In this document: positions 32,526 to 45,609 of the stretch, one piece after another
Position numbering within the stretch: position 1 is the first letter of the stretch
Layout: each line of letters begins with the position of its first letter
Assembly: GCA_963402885.1 (NCBI GenBank)
Contig: OY727098.1
Coordinates: forward strand, 9,472,717-9,536,716
DNA length: 64,000 nt
Direction: 5' to 3'
Source: Antedon bifida
Taxonomy: Eukaryota; Echinodermata; Crinoidea; Comatulida; Antedonidae
Program-made: the position numbers and the translations under genes
Notes under the pieces: generated by a model
What the model was told of the DNA's origin: nothing
Databases searched by the model: none
The model's input: the letters and a program-made list of their open reading frames with translations, nothing else

Positions 32526-35354
32526 TATTACCGTTACCGCTCGTCTGTGTAAATTGGCCTTTAGGTGGTATATATTTTAAAAGCAAACACGCAGGCGATG
32601 GATTAATCTGCCCATCTCTTTTCTCGATCACAAACCATTCGATAGCAGTACAGTAGGTCTTTCTTCAAATTCTTCAGGTCCAAACCATTTTTTAAAACAT
32701 TTTTTTGATTTATTTTTTGTCATTTTTTTTACAAATTTATTATTTCTATCCTTTTAACTGTTTCGCGTCGATCTTTCACACTTCAGAGTAATAATATCGA
32801 GTTGAATTACAAAATATGTACAGACACGATTGTGCACCTTCGTTATGAATGATATTATAGTTAATGTTACTCCTAGGTGAATATGTATGAACCTGGAAAC
32901 AAGCATTTTGAATAATGAAAATAAATTGAAATATTGATCACTTTATTTCATATTCAAATTTAACTCATGATGAAGCGGATGCATTTATGTGGTTTTAGTC
33001 TACATTTGATAGATTTTAGGGTTACAAATTAGTTTTCCTTGGTTTTACACATGCGCATCATCATCATAATCATCATTATCATTATAATATCATTATTACT
33101 ATTACCGTACTGTTTTTTTATTTTAATACAATGAGATAACCACGATGTAAATTAATCTCCGTAACAATATTAATTGTTCCAATAAAAATAATCTTCTATT
33201 CATTTAAATGTAAGGAATTGAAATTCAGTAAACAGTTTTTAAAGAAAATGCGTGAATGTGGAACGTTCATCATCTTGAGATGCAGCTTGACTTATAATAC
33301 CAAGGTACATGGTTCAATCTTGCACCTAGTGCACATCTTTCCTAACAGTACGATATATCCGTCATGCAATGCGCGAGATAAAGAAACTGCAAATCTTAGT
33401 AGGTTGGTAATTGATATAAATGAGTGTCAGTTTGGTACTTACTTACTTTAAGTTAGTAAACAAATGGCATGTTCGTATCAGACGCAACGTGATAACCGTA
33501 TCATGTGTTTGCTTATTGTATTTGTAATGTATTCCTACGTTGTTTATGCTTTTATGTTTGAGCGATGAAGGAAACCTTAAAGCTCAGGTACATGCATGAA
33601 TTTTAAATATAATATCTAGTTAATTGTACATAAATCAAATATTTGTAATAGAAATCAAGACGAAAAAACATGAATCTCCCTTAATATGGTCAAATACAAA
33701 ATTTGGCAAAATTCTGCCATAAAAACCAGGAAGACTTTTTTCAGTAGTTAGGTAGTTTAACCTAATGTAATAACATGTCTGGTGACTCCCTAGAAGGTGA
33801 AAAAAGATGGTGGATATACGGTGGATAATTTTTGCTATAGCATGAAAATAAAAATCTGAAGTTGAATAAAAATACCCGAAATGTAAAATTTAAGTTATAT
33901 TACCTATATTTAGTCATCTAATGACATTTTTTACCACAGCGTTTATTTTTCATAGCTTTTTAAAATGCCTCTCTATTTACAAAATTTGTGTACAAAAGAA
34001 TACAGATTTTACTGTGAAATTTGAACTATCCCCCCCACCCACTGATAAGAAAATGCTTATTTTCAACAAGCTCGTGTAACACAAATAAAATCCCAAAAAT
34101 TATGAAACATAAGGGAAACTATAGATCGATAATTATTGGAATGTATGATCAATAGAAATTTTTTGCCTGCACCTAGCCTTTAAAGCACGTAATAAACATG
34201 TATGAAAAGCAAAACAAACCTAAGACGTTTTACTAATCTCATTTAAATCCTTTTAGCTGAGATTTAGTTGATAACTTAAGACCATTTTCATAAGTATAAA
34301 CACATTTAATATGTTTACTTCTGTTGGAAATTACACAATTCTGTTACTTAAACAATTAATTACTGAGTTACAGCATGCTTTTAGATGTATGGGGATAAAT
34401 GAATTAATGAAATAAACATATACAAATTAAATAGAGTGTGGTTGTAATAATGGATTACCGAACAAGACAAGAAGATACTGGGCGGCTTTTATTTAGTTAG
34501 ATAAGTTTATAAAATAGTATAAATGTGTTCAACAAATACAAGACCAAAGCTTCCTTAGTGTTGAAATCAGAATTCGAATGAAAAATGTATTGTATAATGT
34601 ATACACTTCAGTTCAATGTGTTTTTAAATGGATTTGTTTGAAACCACAAGAAAAGCGTTGACCCCTTCATGTAACTTAAAGATAGAACCATAAAATGTCC
34701 GGAAACATTGTCCATTCTGTCCGCGACACTTCTAATTGCTGTCTCAGCTTAAAATTACAAAACCCCCACTCCCTATAGGAGAACCCATATTAAGAGGACA
34801 CGCGGTCACATTAATGGTTGTCCCCTGAATGAATTTGGTCGTGGTTAAACATATAGGCTCGTAATTAAATATTCGTTTTCGATGTATTATAAATTTAGGC
34901 CTGCAGTATTTGTTTTCGCCATACTTCCGATAGCACTGAAGTACTTCAATGTGACAGCAACAAAGCCGGAATAGCTTGAAACAGAAGCAATTTCTGAATA
35001 CTATTTACAACAAGGGAATGGATTCAAATAATGCACTGATGTCAAATGTATAGACAATGTTTTACATATAGATAGAATAACCTGCACATTAATTTGATCG
35101 ACTTCACATTTTTCGTTGCAAGGAAAAACAATTCGAATTGTTTTTTTTTTTCCATATCAGTGATCACCCTTTTTAGATCGTGAAATGTGTTCTATCGTGT
35201 AACAAAAAATACAATACAATTTTATGTACAGTGTGGATATTTTTATGTATGTATTGTATTATTTATATATATTATATAACATATTTACACAATTTAAACT
35301 TGCGTTTATGTTAAACTACAGATATATGACGTTTAAATTCACTTGTTATTATAG

Positions 35355-35488
35355 AACAAAGAAACTGTTCACACCTGGAAACATGCTGATCATAAATCTG
35401 GCCGTTAGTGATCTAAATATGGTGATTACACAGTTTCCAGCCATGTTTATTACCACTGTAGTTGGCAAATGGTTATATGGAGACGTAG
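35355..35488 (+). CDS. Opsin, exon 2
   Basis: Acceptor TTATTATAG|AACAAAG and donor GACGTAG|GTAAGA. It is 134 bp and keeps frame with exon 1 (two carried bases) and exon 3 (one carried base). It encodes the first cytoplasmic loop, TM2 (PGNMLIINLAVSDL with D79) and the first extracellular loop up to G105, just before the disulfide cysteine C106. Confidence 0.9.
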
Positions 35489-37281
35489 GTAAGACAAGTC
35501 ATTTTGTATAGTATCGTTAATGTGTGACCATGACATGTGTACTAACATTATAGTATAACATCTGACGCATTTGACGAAAATATTTAAAGCCTATTCCTAT
35601 TCTGTCGATTACGTTTAATTTTCAGTAATTACCGTACCTATTTGATGATAAATGTGCCTTTTGGCAAATTTGATAGCAATGTAAATTAGTGGAGTTAGTG
35701 ATAATAAAAATGCATAATTATATTTCACCAATCCAGGCAGAAGTTTGTAATCAAAACTTCTTACAATAATTACCAAAGACATCCATGCGATTTCTAAATT
35801 AAAGTGAACTTGAAATTGAATAATAAATAAACACAAGTCTTCATTTTTATATCAAATTAATTAATAGGATGGATTGAATGTATTGCTAAACATGGTTTTA
35901 CGTACTCTGATGACTAAACGACTGCTCATTATCCAGTGAAATACGACAAATTATTGCGTATGCAAGTAGTAGCCCTTTTAGTAGGCTTTCTAGTTGCAAA
36001 ATCCTCAGCTTGTTGAAGGCGGCTACTTAATAGAAGAAGTACTCTTTTTTCCTTTATCGTTTACAAAAACCCAACTAAATTTTAATTTTACTCTTTCAAT
36101 GTGAGTCATGTAGGGGAGACCGGGGCGCTTTGAAACAAATTTAAGAGTCTTGAAACGTCCAAAATCGTGTCAAAAGCAAGTAATGGGTGTCATTCAGTAT
36201 TACTAAAGTCAAAAAGAGGAGGGTAATTAACCTTAACTGTTTCAATGTACCCCGCATGGCTAAACACAATGCAGTAATAAACAAGTAATAATATGTCTTT
36301 TTAAACATATACTCAAAAAAATAGTAGGCATAAACACTATATTCTTGGAGTTATGTATAGTAAAGTGGCGTCACTAATAGTAATTACTTCCAGGTGTTAA
36401 AATTAATAAATAGCGATATTTCTTGAGTTAATCGAAATTTGCTGATACTTGGTACGGCGATAGGGTTGCCAGGGTATTTTTTCGCCCAATTTGTTCGTAT
36501 AAAAAATCTCCCCTAGGCCTTAGGCATATCTTTTATTGAATCTGATTCAATTGACAGGAATCTATTTTGATGCTATATAATAAAAATAATGAATGTTTTA
36601 TATTCGTAGAATGGTACGGATAATGTCATTCGGTGAATGATGAAAGGTTAAAATAAATAAGAAATAATAGTAAGAAATATAACCATTCATCATTCACCTC
36701 ATGGCATTATTTGTACCATTCCACTCATAAAAATTCATTATTTGTATAAATAACACTTATCACCTGTAGGCATTCAATTGCACCGTTGCTTGACATTTTA
36801 TTTGTAACTTTAATGTAATTTAACTGTAATGTAAACAATATTCATCCAACCTGCTTACGGGTTGTCTACAACATCCTGTAAGCATACAATTGTAAAAAAC
36901 CCGATATTTTTTTAATTTAGGCCTATAACTATTTTTATAAATTAATAAGTAATTGAGCAGAAATCAGAAATCCATCGCAAGCTTAGCTTCGTGAAAATCA
37001 TCGCTATGCCGGGAATGAAAAAAAAAACAATGGCGGCCATAAACATGTGGACTCGTTCGCCTAGTTGTATTTGTGTGTTATTGTAAAATTTATTTTATCG
37101 AAAAATTAAAACCGCTTTAAAATCGATATCAAAAATATTCATTTACTACTACATTGTAACACACATAACAGTGATATTTATTATCCTACAAACTAACGAG
37201 TTTTACAACAACAACCCATTTTCCCTTACTCAAATTATAATATAGATTGAGGATTATTTCAATATTTTTTTTTCTTTTTAG
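35489..37281 (+). other. Opsin intron 2
   Basis: 1.8-kb GT-AG intron ending in a long pyrimidine tract. It carries a MITE copy (36583-36748) and one TAGGCCTA (about 36918). No additional exon is seen. Confidence 0.85.
36583..36748 (+). mobile_element. MITE-like inverted-repeat element, copy 1
   Basis: About 165 bp with inverted arms of about 65 bp. The left arm holds AGAATGGTACGGATAATG then GGTGAATGATGAAAGG; the right arm, reversed, gives GGAATGGTACAAATAATG then GGTGAATGATGAATGG. The centre is AT-rich. A second two-armed copy is at 40940-41209 and a single arm at 1611-1660. Ends look like TATACAAATAATGAA, compatible with a TA target, but the duplication was not proved. Confidence 0.72.
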
Positions 37282-38087
37282 GTTGTCAAATTTACGCCTT
37301 CTTTGGTTCTACGTTCGGTGTCATGTCTATAACCACAATTTCGGCTATATCTCTGAATCGGTACTATGTCATATGTAAACCGATGAAAGCTACACGCACT
37401 GTGACGAAGCGTCGATCTATGTATATAATAGCATTTGTTTGGATATATTCGATAGCTTGGGCAGTTCCGCCACTTCTTGGTTTCGGTCGATATACTCGTG
37501 AAGGATACGGACTGAGTTGTACATTTGATTATACAGATCAGAGTATCAGTAACAAGTGTTTTGTCGGTATGATATTCGGAACAGATTTTCTCCTTCAACT
37601 GGCATTAATTATTTGCTGTTATGTAAAGATCGTATCAACTATGAGACATCATCGCAATGAAATGAAACGGATATCCAGGAACACAAAATCACCGAGCAAA
37701 AGTAAATCTGAATTCAAAATCGCAAAAATAGGAATGGTCATGACTGCTTTGTTCTGTTTGACGTGGCTTCCATATGCCTCCGTTGCGTTTATTAGTCAAT
37801 TCATAGATCCATCTATAGTTTCACCGATGGTGCAGACAATACCAGTCGTTTTGGCAAAAACGTCAGCGGTGTTGAATCCAATTGTGTACGCAATGTCTTA
37901 TGACAAATTCAAAATCGCATTTACTGAGCGATTTTTACGTTGCTGCTGTAAGCAATTCGAAAAGGAGAAGTCGATGTTATACGAATCACGCAGTCAAACT
38001 TTACGACGAACATACACTCCTGTGGTAGAATGTGATCCGGCCAATAGTATTCCTTTAGAGGACGTACCAACCACAAAGCCCCAGTGA
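37282..38087 (+). CDS. Opsin, exon 3
   Basis: Acceptor TTTCTTTTTAG|GTTGTC; ends with TGA at 38085-38087. It encodes residues 106-372, TM3 to TM7 and the C-tail: CQIYAFFG, NRY, the second extracellular loop with REGYGLSCTFDY, TM5, a basic third cytoplasmic loop (MRHHRNEMKR), TM6 FCLTWLPY, TM7 LAKTSAVLNPIVYA with the retinal Schiff-base lysine K297, helix 8 and CCC, then a 45-residue tail with several Ser/Thr. No clear AATAAA lies within 600 bp downstream. TM3-TM7 in a single exon is notable beside many multi-exon r-opsins. Confidence 0.92.
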
Positions 38088-40939
38088 TACATATGGATGA
38101 CATCAATTAAATTAATGGGGAAAATGTACTGCGATTCTATGTCCACTTTAGAACTCGTGACGTGGTCGTAATCGGGAATCGCATGATGACATCATTATTG
38201 ATAATTCTGCTGGAATTCGTTGGGTCATACGCACAATGACACTTTGTGATCTCTTTGAGAATTTATAATAGGTATTTGTGGGCCAGTGTACAGCCTGTGA
38301 TGTCATTATAAGAGAAACTTTGTATTTGATGCAATTCTATATTTGTATGTATTCATTCTATACATTTTCTGTTGGTTTTTTCATAATTTGTGTTGTTATC
38401 AATAGTTGTACCAATCGGATAAAGTTTTTCATGTAGAACTATCAATATCGATCTTCTTCTAGATTGTAACATTTGGGTATTCTGATACCAAGGAAGAGTG
38501 AGATTATAATTGTAATCTAACTCTTCCCTGCTTATCAACCACATCAACTCGCTTGTTTAAACGCTTCGAATTGCGTAAATATTCGAATATAAACGAACTA
38601 TTGTTTCAGTCTAAAATTAGCACAGTAAATTAATAGGTTTTCAAAAGTTCTTTCTATGTTTACAATAGGAACCAACATCATAATGTATAGACATATGGGA
38701 TCTACTTCTTCTACGCCATACAGCTGGAGTCGAACACCTATTCAGCACTAAATAACCTACTAAGGTTTTCGTTAAGATTTTTCCGGTTGTGTAATGGCTT
38801 GTCTGATTTCTATATTGAGATTTTAATCCACGGTCTTTTTGGGACAACAAACAGCATCTTTTTTTGTAATTGAGGTATTCGGTATAGTTTATACCAATAT
38901 GGCCAATATATCGAATATACAGACTGTATATACAGTAGTCTTTCAACAACAATTTCACATCCTTTCGTTGGTATAGGGCCTATACGAATTAACCTCATGC
39001 AATTGGTCGTCTTCATTCCTTGCCCTATCAAACCCTTCTTGACCCTTTGTCTTACTCTTTTGTACCAACATAATTCCAACTTCTTTATTGCATTCTTTGG
39101 AAACCATGCTTGTGCAACATACATGGGCCTACCTTATGCCTCTAAAATGATCATTTAAAACTTTTAACTCATGGAACTTTTCTACAGCACTTCTATCTAT
39201 GTTCTATGATCAGTGAAGCAGCCAACTTCTCTATTTGTGATTGTATGGCCAAATAACCATCATCTAAACGTCATCTTTTTCTTCTTCTAACATTATTTGC
39301 AATAACCTTACGACGCTTGTTGATTGCGGGTTCAAAGTTAATCATTAATTAAGCAATCATTAATATTTGGCAAAAACCTACGACCTAAACCTACGTTTAC
39401 ACTGACAGACGTTGACAGGGTTTTGAACAAAGGACATGAAAATGTAGAGACACTAACAACTTTAGTCTGAACACTGTACTCGATTAAATATCTACTATCA
39501 AATTAGTTTGACAAAAAATAGTGTGATGTGCCCAAATATGGTAGTGATATGACGTCATCGTGTCCATATATGGGGACATCACATTTGTTTGTCACATACA
39601 GTTTGATAGTGTAGAAAGAGCTTTAAAGTGCATCAAATATTACAACCAATTATAGAATCACTTAACAAATTTAACAAATAAGAGCAAATTTCGACGAAGT
39701 AGCTTTCAATTCAAAAATCGACAAGCTACTAAATTTTTACTACAGTCCTTTATGCATTACAAAAGACATTTTTCATAGAAAGTTCACATAAACTACTGTA
39801 AAACCATCGATACATGTCAGCGACTCTTAGCGTCTTCTGATTTTGTTTTTTATTTGTTGCTTATTCATCAAATATAATAATACAAATAGGCCTAAATATA
39901 TATAAATGACACTGACAGGATGAGAGCAAGAGGATACCATATAAGCTCTAGAGCTTGTTTCAATAGGGACCTTTTATGTAGTGTAGTCTTTCCTAAAACT
40001 ATACAGTAGCCTCTCCACTGACATGGTAAACCTGCCGGCCGAAACTACGGTCATTGTGAAATTGTGAAACCACATAAGCTACTGCTGATCCAGGGATATC
40101 CTCAAAATTGGAATTTTGATCAACTCACCATAGTTGATCTACTTACAGTATATAGTGTTGATATTTTAGTTATCTTACAAATATTAATTTTATTATTTTA
40201 TACATATTTTGGACGAAATACTTCATTTAACGACGTTAATGCTTGTTCAATTATTTGCTTTATATGACTTTTTGTTAGTGTTTGTTGCTCATAAATGAAG
40301 CAATAACGTTATTTGAACGCGAAAACTGTTGGGAAATAATAAGGTATGTCGCATGATTCCCTTTATCTGCACTCCGAGATCAGCAAACAAGGGTTAACTC
40401 GACGCATCTGTAAACAGTGTAAATGTTTGGTCAGTATTGATGTATCCATGCTTTAACATATAGATCACTAAATACACTGATAATGCAATATGGTATGTGT
40501 ATAAGGTTACAAATAACTGATATTTATTTGTTGGTCGATATTATAATGCTTTATTTTTTAATTATTTATACAGTATAACATTGTGCAATACTTTTAAAGT
40601 AATCAATGCTTGTGTAAGTGCTTTATTTTCACGTGCCTGATAAGCTCGCTGGTTGAGTAAAATGTTGAATTATATAGCATATTATTATATAGTTGTATTA
40701 GACAATTATTACACAATGAAGATTTATAATTACAGAATGTTTGTTTATTTTTGTATTACCACTAATATATATTATATAAGTAAGACGTCTATAGACATAT
40801 AATACCAATGGCCAATTTTAGATAGGAACAAAAAGATTTAATTTAGTTGTTTCGATAGCTATGCAAACATTTTCTTATACAGTTTATTAGAAAAATTTGA
40901 CTCAAAGATAAATAGCTCCTATGACAAAAAAAAAATTGC
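38088..40939. other. Region downstream of opsin, no gene recognised
   Basis: The first few hundred bases should be the opsin 3' UTR. Two overlapping minus-strand open frames at 38641-39124 hint at an old coding relic (PKNAIKKLELCWYKRVRQ) but match nothing I can name. One TAGGCCTA is at about 39889. Confidence 0.45.
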
Positions 40940-41209
40940 AAATTATGAATGTTTATAAGTTCGATGGCACAAATAGTGTCATGAGGTAAAAGATGAAATT
41001 CTATTATTATGAGGCGAAGACTGAGTGAAAATCTAAGTAGATTCTTGTCATTGTCATTGTTCTGATCTTATTGTTTATACAGACGGTGCTGATATTGGAT
41101 TTTGCACAAAAGAGTAGCCTACTAAAAATAGGTGCTGTCGCCTCGTGAAAATATAACCTTTCATCTTTCACCTCTTGAAATTATTTGTACCATCATTCAT
41201 TATTTTGCA
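40940..41209 (+). mobile_element. MITE-like inverted-repeat element, copy 2
   Basis: Left arm AAATTATGAATGTTTATAAG then GGCACAAATAGTGTCATGAGG, and right arm CTTTCATCTTTCACCTCTTG then ATTCATTATTTTGCA, are inverted and homologous to the element at 36583, with a longer centre. A member of repeat family R1 follows directly (41290). Confidence 0.65.
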
Positions 41210-41289
41210 TTTTACTACACGCCATGTGACCTGTTCACAATCGTCACAAAGTCACAATCGTTATTATCTTTTACCAAAAATTGGAGTAA

Positions 41290-41485
41290 AAAAGCATTTA
41301 CCTGAAAAAGAACGTAATCTAAAAAAATGTCAGACAACTGTTTTTGAACAAATAATCGAATCATTTATTTTGTCTTTTTATAAGTGAAATCATTATTAGT
41401 GTTTTTACTGTGGAAGTAAAAAACTACAAAATGGCCTATTCAACATTTATTTATTGTTTTTTGGGGGACAATACAGCTTTAAGGA
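41290..41485 (+). repeat. Dispersed repeat family R1, copy 2
   Basis: Same ordered blocks as 16895-17095: TTTACCTGAAAAAG, TTTTGTCTTTTTATAAGTG, AAACTACAAAATGGC and TTGGGGGACAATACAGC. Confidence 0.65.
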
Positions 41486-41713
41486 ACATTTTAGCATTGT
41501 TAATGTATGATATATGTTAATGTAAATAATTGGAAATTGCAATTTGAATTATTGAACATTTTAGCATCGTTAACTTACCATTCCACAGCTTAATTAGAAA
41601 AAGTAGCATGGACCTATAATATACTGTATGTGTATTCATATAATAAATAATGAGAGTTCATAGTTATTTTAAAACGCTTTGTTCGTAATTGTTTGTGTTT
41701 TGTGAGTAGTTTA

Positions 41714-42387
41714 CTTCGTGTCACCTGCCGTTCAGTATCAGTTATATTAAATGGTAAAAGTTCTATTGAATGGTTCTATTATACGGCACATTTTGTATTT
41801 TTTGCCAGTACGCGCCTTTAAAAAATGGTACAGTAGTATACTGAGATCTGGAGTTCAAAGGGCTGCGACACGATCAGTCCCCGCCTCTTAACAGCACCGC
41901 ACGCCGCAGAGAATATGAACATAGTACAGTAATGTTGGTATTTGTCGCAACCAGACACAAGATCAGAGGACTGTTACGAATTCCTATTGGCACGGCGAAC
42001 TCAGTGTCCTGTTGTTAGATTGCCTTGGTTAAGTACTGCACATAGCTGCACTTCGTGTCACCTGCCGTTCAGTATCAGTTATATTAAATGGTAAAAGTTC
42101 TATTGAATGGTTCTATTATACGGCACATTTTGTATTTTTTGCCAGTACGCGCCTTTAAAAAATGGTACAGTAGTATACTGAGATCTGGAGTTCAAAGGGC
42201 TGCGACACGATCAGTCCCCGCCTCTTAACAGCACCGCACGCCGCAGAGAATATGAACATAGTACAGTAATGTTGGTATTTGTCGCAACCAGACACAAGAT
42301 CAGAGGACTGTTACGAATTCCTATTGGCACGGCGAACTCAGTGTCCTGTTGTTAGATTGCCTTGGTTAAGTACTGCACATAGCGCTG
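41714..42387 (+). repeat. 337-bp tandem duplication
   Basis: Two adjacent, apparently identical units, 41714-42050 and 42051-42387. Each starts CTTCGTGTCACCTGCCG and ends CTGCACATAGC(T)GC. The unit is GC-richer than its surroundings, with a block around CGCACGCCGCAGAG. It has no open frame of note. The identity implies a recent event. Confidence 0.9.
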
Positions 42388-42929
42388 CTTCTTTAATGAA
42401 CTAGCCTCCTGTCCGCATAGAAGAAGCAGCAAATTAATTGAATACAAATTTAATTTTGAACAGTATTGACAAATATATTGAATAAGGATATTTCCATTCG
42501 TTGAAAGCCTTGCAATATCTGTCAACTCATGACGATATTCTCCCATCATTCATTATATTGTATATATCAATTTATATCAGATAGCATTTAAAGGTTAGAG
42601 AATGAAATATTCGTTACAAAGCTGTATTTTAGGATGTTCAACCTTATCATTAGCAACATGGTTGCTGTAGGCTATAGAACCATTACATTAAATACGTTTG
42701 GAACTATGGTATAGATTATATTATGAGAATGAAAAATGTTGCTGACAACAGTATGCCTATATCATTCATCATAATGTATGATCATCTATGATATCGTTCA
42801 GAATACAGAAATAGCAACATTTACAGCAGGAAAGGAGTTCTATTGACAATTGTTTTATATTTTTGTGATTGATATTTGAATAATTATTGCATGCAACAAA
42901 TGGTTTTCAGTGTAATTAATAGAGGAAAC

Positions 42930-43052
42930 TTATTTGAAATGTTCTTTTTTCCAAACCAACAATTAGTAAATTAACCTTGACAGTTTCGCGGACAGCTTTT
43001 TCAAGGTTAGTTTACTAATTGTTGGTTTGGAAAACAGAACATTTCAAATAAA
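42930..43052 (+). repeat. Long hairpin H1 (51-bp stem, 20-base loop)
   Basis: Arms 42930-42980 and 43001-43052 are complementary over about 51 bp with two mismatches; the loop is CAGTTTCGCGGACAGCTTTT. A 13-bp direct repeat (ATAGAGGAAACTT) at 42919-42931 and 43086-43098 flanks the hairpin plus about 33 bp of right flank, as expected for an insertion with target duplication. Confidence 0.85.
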
Positions 43053-43098
43053 TTATTACTACAAACCAGATGAATATTTTCAATCATAGAGGAAACTT

Positions 43099-45189
43099 GC
43101 CTAACAGACGTGCCTACAATGAAATCATAACAAACCGGTGGCGCTTGTGATATATAACAAATAAAAAACAGTAGTCAGATATATATCAAGGCAAGTACTT
43201 ATAGGCCTATTATATACATTTAAGTATACCATAAAATATATGTATTCACATCTAAGTACACCCGTTCTACTCGTACGTTATTCTATCAGTGGTATCCTGT
43301 ACGTTCTTCTTACAATTATATACAAACCAACAACCTGTAAACTAATATGCAAATTATCGATATGCAATATGCAAATGAAAGTATTTACAGAAAGTCTACG
43401 TAAACACGACAGCGCTAATGTCCATGTTTACAGTCACGATGCTTTCTCAATGTTTATGTCACTGCAGCACGAACATTCCTGGCCTACTCATTTCAAACGC
43501 AGTCGAAGTGTTAAATATGACTTCTATATGGCAGATTAAATTTTGATTTTGAAAAAACAATGGGAAATTAGTGAGAGTAGGTTACTGTGCATTGTGGCTA
43601 CATCAGTGTTGCAGTTGAGGCCCCTCATAAAGGTCAAAAAGTTTTTAATGTGGTTAATAAAATGAAGATTTTTCTATACTGCATTAGGATAAATATAATT
43701 GTTTTTCAGCAGCTATTTTGTACATTGTGTTTATACATGTTTGTACATACGTTTTAAACTTTACCGCACAAAAACAATGTTTACCCAATTCGCCAGTTTT
43801 GAGTGACATCAGCATTCAGCATTTCTCTCTATTTAATATACAAACCAAGGAGTTATTATTATAGATACTGTATAATAACTTTATTGTCTGTCCAAACACT
43901 ATATATTTCATACAATATAGACAGTAAATTTGCAAAATTTACCGTATTTTAATATGGTTTTAGAATAATATACGATAACATGTTATCAATTTACAGTATA
44001 TAATAAAAAAAAACCAAAAGAAGAACTGAATACAAATACAACTATTGTTTTGCCACGCGATACTTATTTATTGAATACACAAACATGAAGCCATAAATAA
44101 TCATCATCGATTCATATACAACATAATATTGTGTTGCAACAGAAAACTGACAGCAACGCTATCTGACAATCTCAGACGATATAAAATTGAGATGTAAAGA
44201 AAATATGTGAACAATCATTAACCTTGAAGTTATATCTATGTCCTACAGTACACTGTGCATTTGCTATACTGGCATTGCAGTGGTTGAAATGATAAATTTC
44301 CTGTAACAATTAATAGTAATCTGATTCATATTTGTTTGGTATTGTTCCCAACATCTCGTTCGATCAATTGAATTCAAAATATCTTTGTACCTTGCATTTC
44401 CTTTTATACTCTGAGTACCCTTATTTAAATCAATATCACTCAAAGAGAAACTATATTAAGAAATTATACTTAGTATTGTTATAAAATATCATTAATTTTT
44501 TGGATCCTCCATTAGTATTTATTATAATGTTTGAATTTACAAATGAAATAATGGTTGTTGATTCACTTATTGATATTTCTATTAACTCAAAAGTTTAACT
44601 TACTGACGATGGCGGAGAAAGAACAAGAAAATAACAAATAAAAGAAATAGAAAATAAATTGCTTATTCAATTCTGGCAAACAACTTATCTATTTTGCATT
44701 CTTGTATCTCAACGACTTGCAATAGTAAATTCAGATTTATCTAACGACAGCTGCAGAATCGGGTGTCATACCGTACCAATTGAAAATGAAGAGGGTGCTA
44801 TTGATATTGGCATTTTGCAAAATATGGTGTATTAAGTGCAATCCATTTCCATTCTTTTATGCGCATTATTTAATCACAGTCTCTCTCCTCTCAAACTAGA
44901 TTTATAATAATCCATCCTTCAAAGTAGGTCTCACTATCAATAGAATTATCATAATATACACTATCATATTTAAGAACCCGTGCCTATTTCAATTACAGTA
45001 TCGTCGACAATAATATCAACATGTAGGCATATAGGATGACGTAATGATCACCTATTTATTACAGATGCATGTGCATTATTCTTGATAACCTTTTGCTTTT
45101 TGTAGGCCTATATGAAACATGTATGATAGACAGCGCATAATATTTCATCATGTCGCTATCCAAAGAAATATTGAATATTTTAAAAGAGT
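43099..45189. other. No gene recognised
   Basis: AT-rich unique DNA. A 99-codon frame at 43240-43539 has no recognisable domain. TAGGCCTA is at 43202 and about 45103. Confidence 0.45.
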
Positions 45190-45352
45190 ACAAACAAGCC
45201 TCTGGGCTTAAAGAGCCATCCCCTGCTTTCCATGCTTTTTTTCTAGTTTAGTCTTGTATTTTTATATTTAATGTTTTCTCTTTTTATTTCATTTACATTA
45301 TACTGTTTTATAAATTTGTACTGTATTTGGAAAGCAATAAATATTACTTACT
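45190..45352 (+). mobile_element. Probable LINE 3' end
   Basis: A segment with an inverted repeat (AAGCCTCTGGGCTT) and a T-rich body, ending GGAAAGCAATAAATATTACT followed by TACTTAC repeats. This is the usual form of a truncated retroelement 3' UTR. Confidence 0.45.
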
Positions 45353-45609
45353 TAGGCCTACTTACTAAGAATAGATGGACGTACGGCAATTGTAGGACTG
45401 CTGCTGACGATTAACTAAAATTCAAAATATCATAAAGATAAAGTGACATATGACACACACTATTTATTCAGCATACACATATAATATCTTCTAATATAGC
45501 TTTCAATATTTTTATAGTGTATTGCAAGGAAAATAGAGTAGTAGGGTGAACCAGTGGCAAAAGCCAAGGTGACAGAGACCCGATAGAACCTTTCGTAACT
45601 ACTGTACTG

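Larger units (their letters stand above)
19560..35354 (+). other. Opsin intron 1 (15.8 kb)
   Basis: Begins GTGAGA and ends TTATTATAG. It contains two large minus-strand LINEs (20341-24940 and 26338-28855), a LINE 3' end, a LINE fragment at 30600-30888, a second at 32030-32400, two copies of the (GACC)n-core repeat, a poly-G run (about 19679-19693) and minisatellites. The remaining unique DNA (24941-26060, 28856-30468, 32526-35354) shows no convincing exon. All the LINE insertions with long frames are antisense to the opsin. Confidence 0.8.

Noticed and set aside
38641..39124. Overlapping minus-strand frames with a weak coding look
   Set aside because: Could not be matched to any family or joined into one frame; noted as a possible relic only.
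43240..43539. 99-codon open frame
   Set aside because: No domain, no splice support, composition like the surrounding AT-rich DNA; likely chance.
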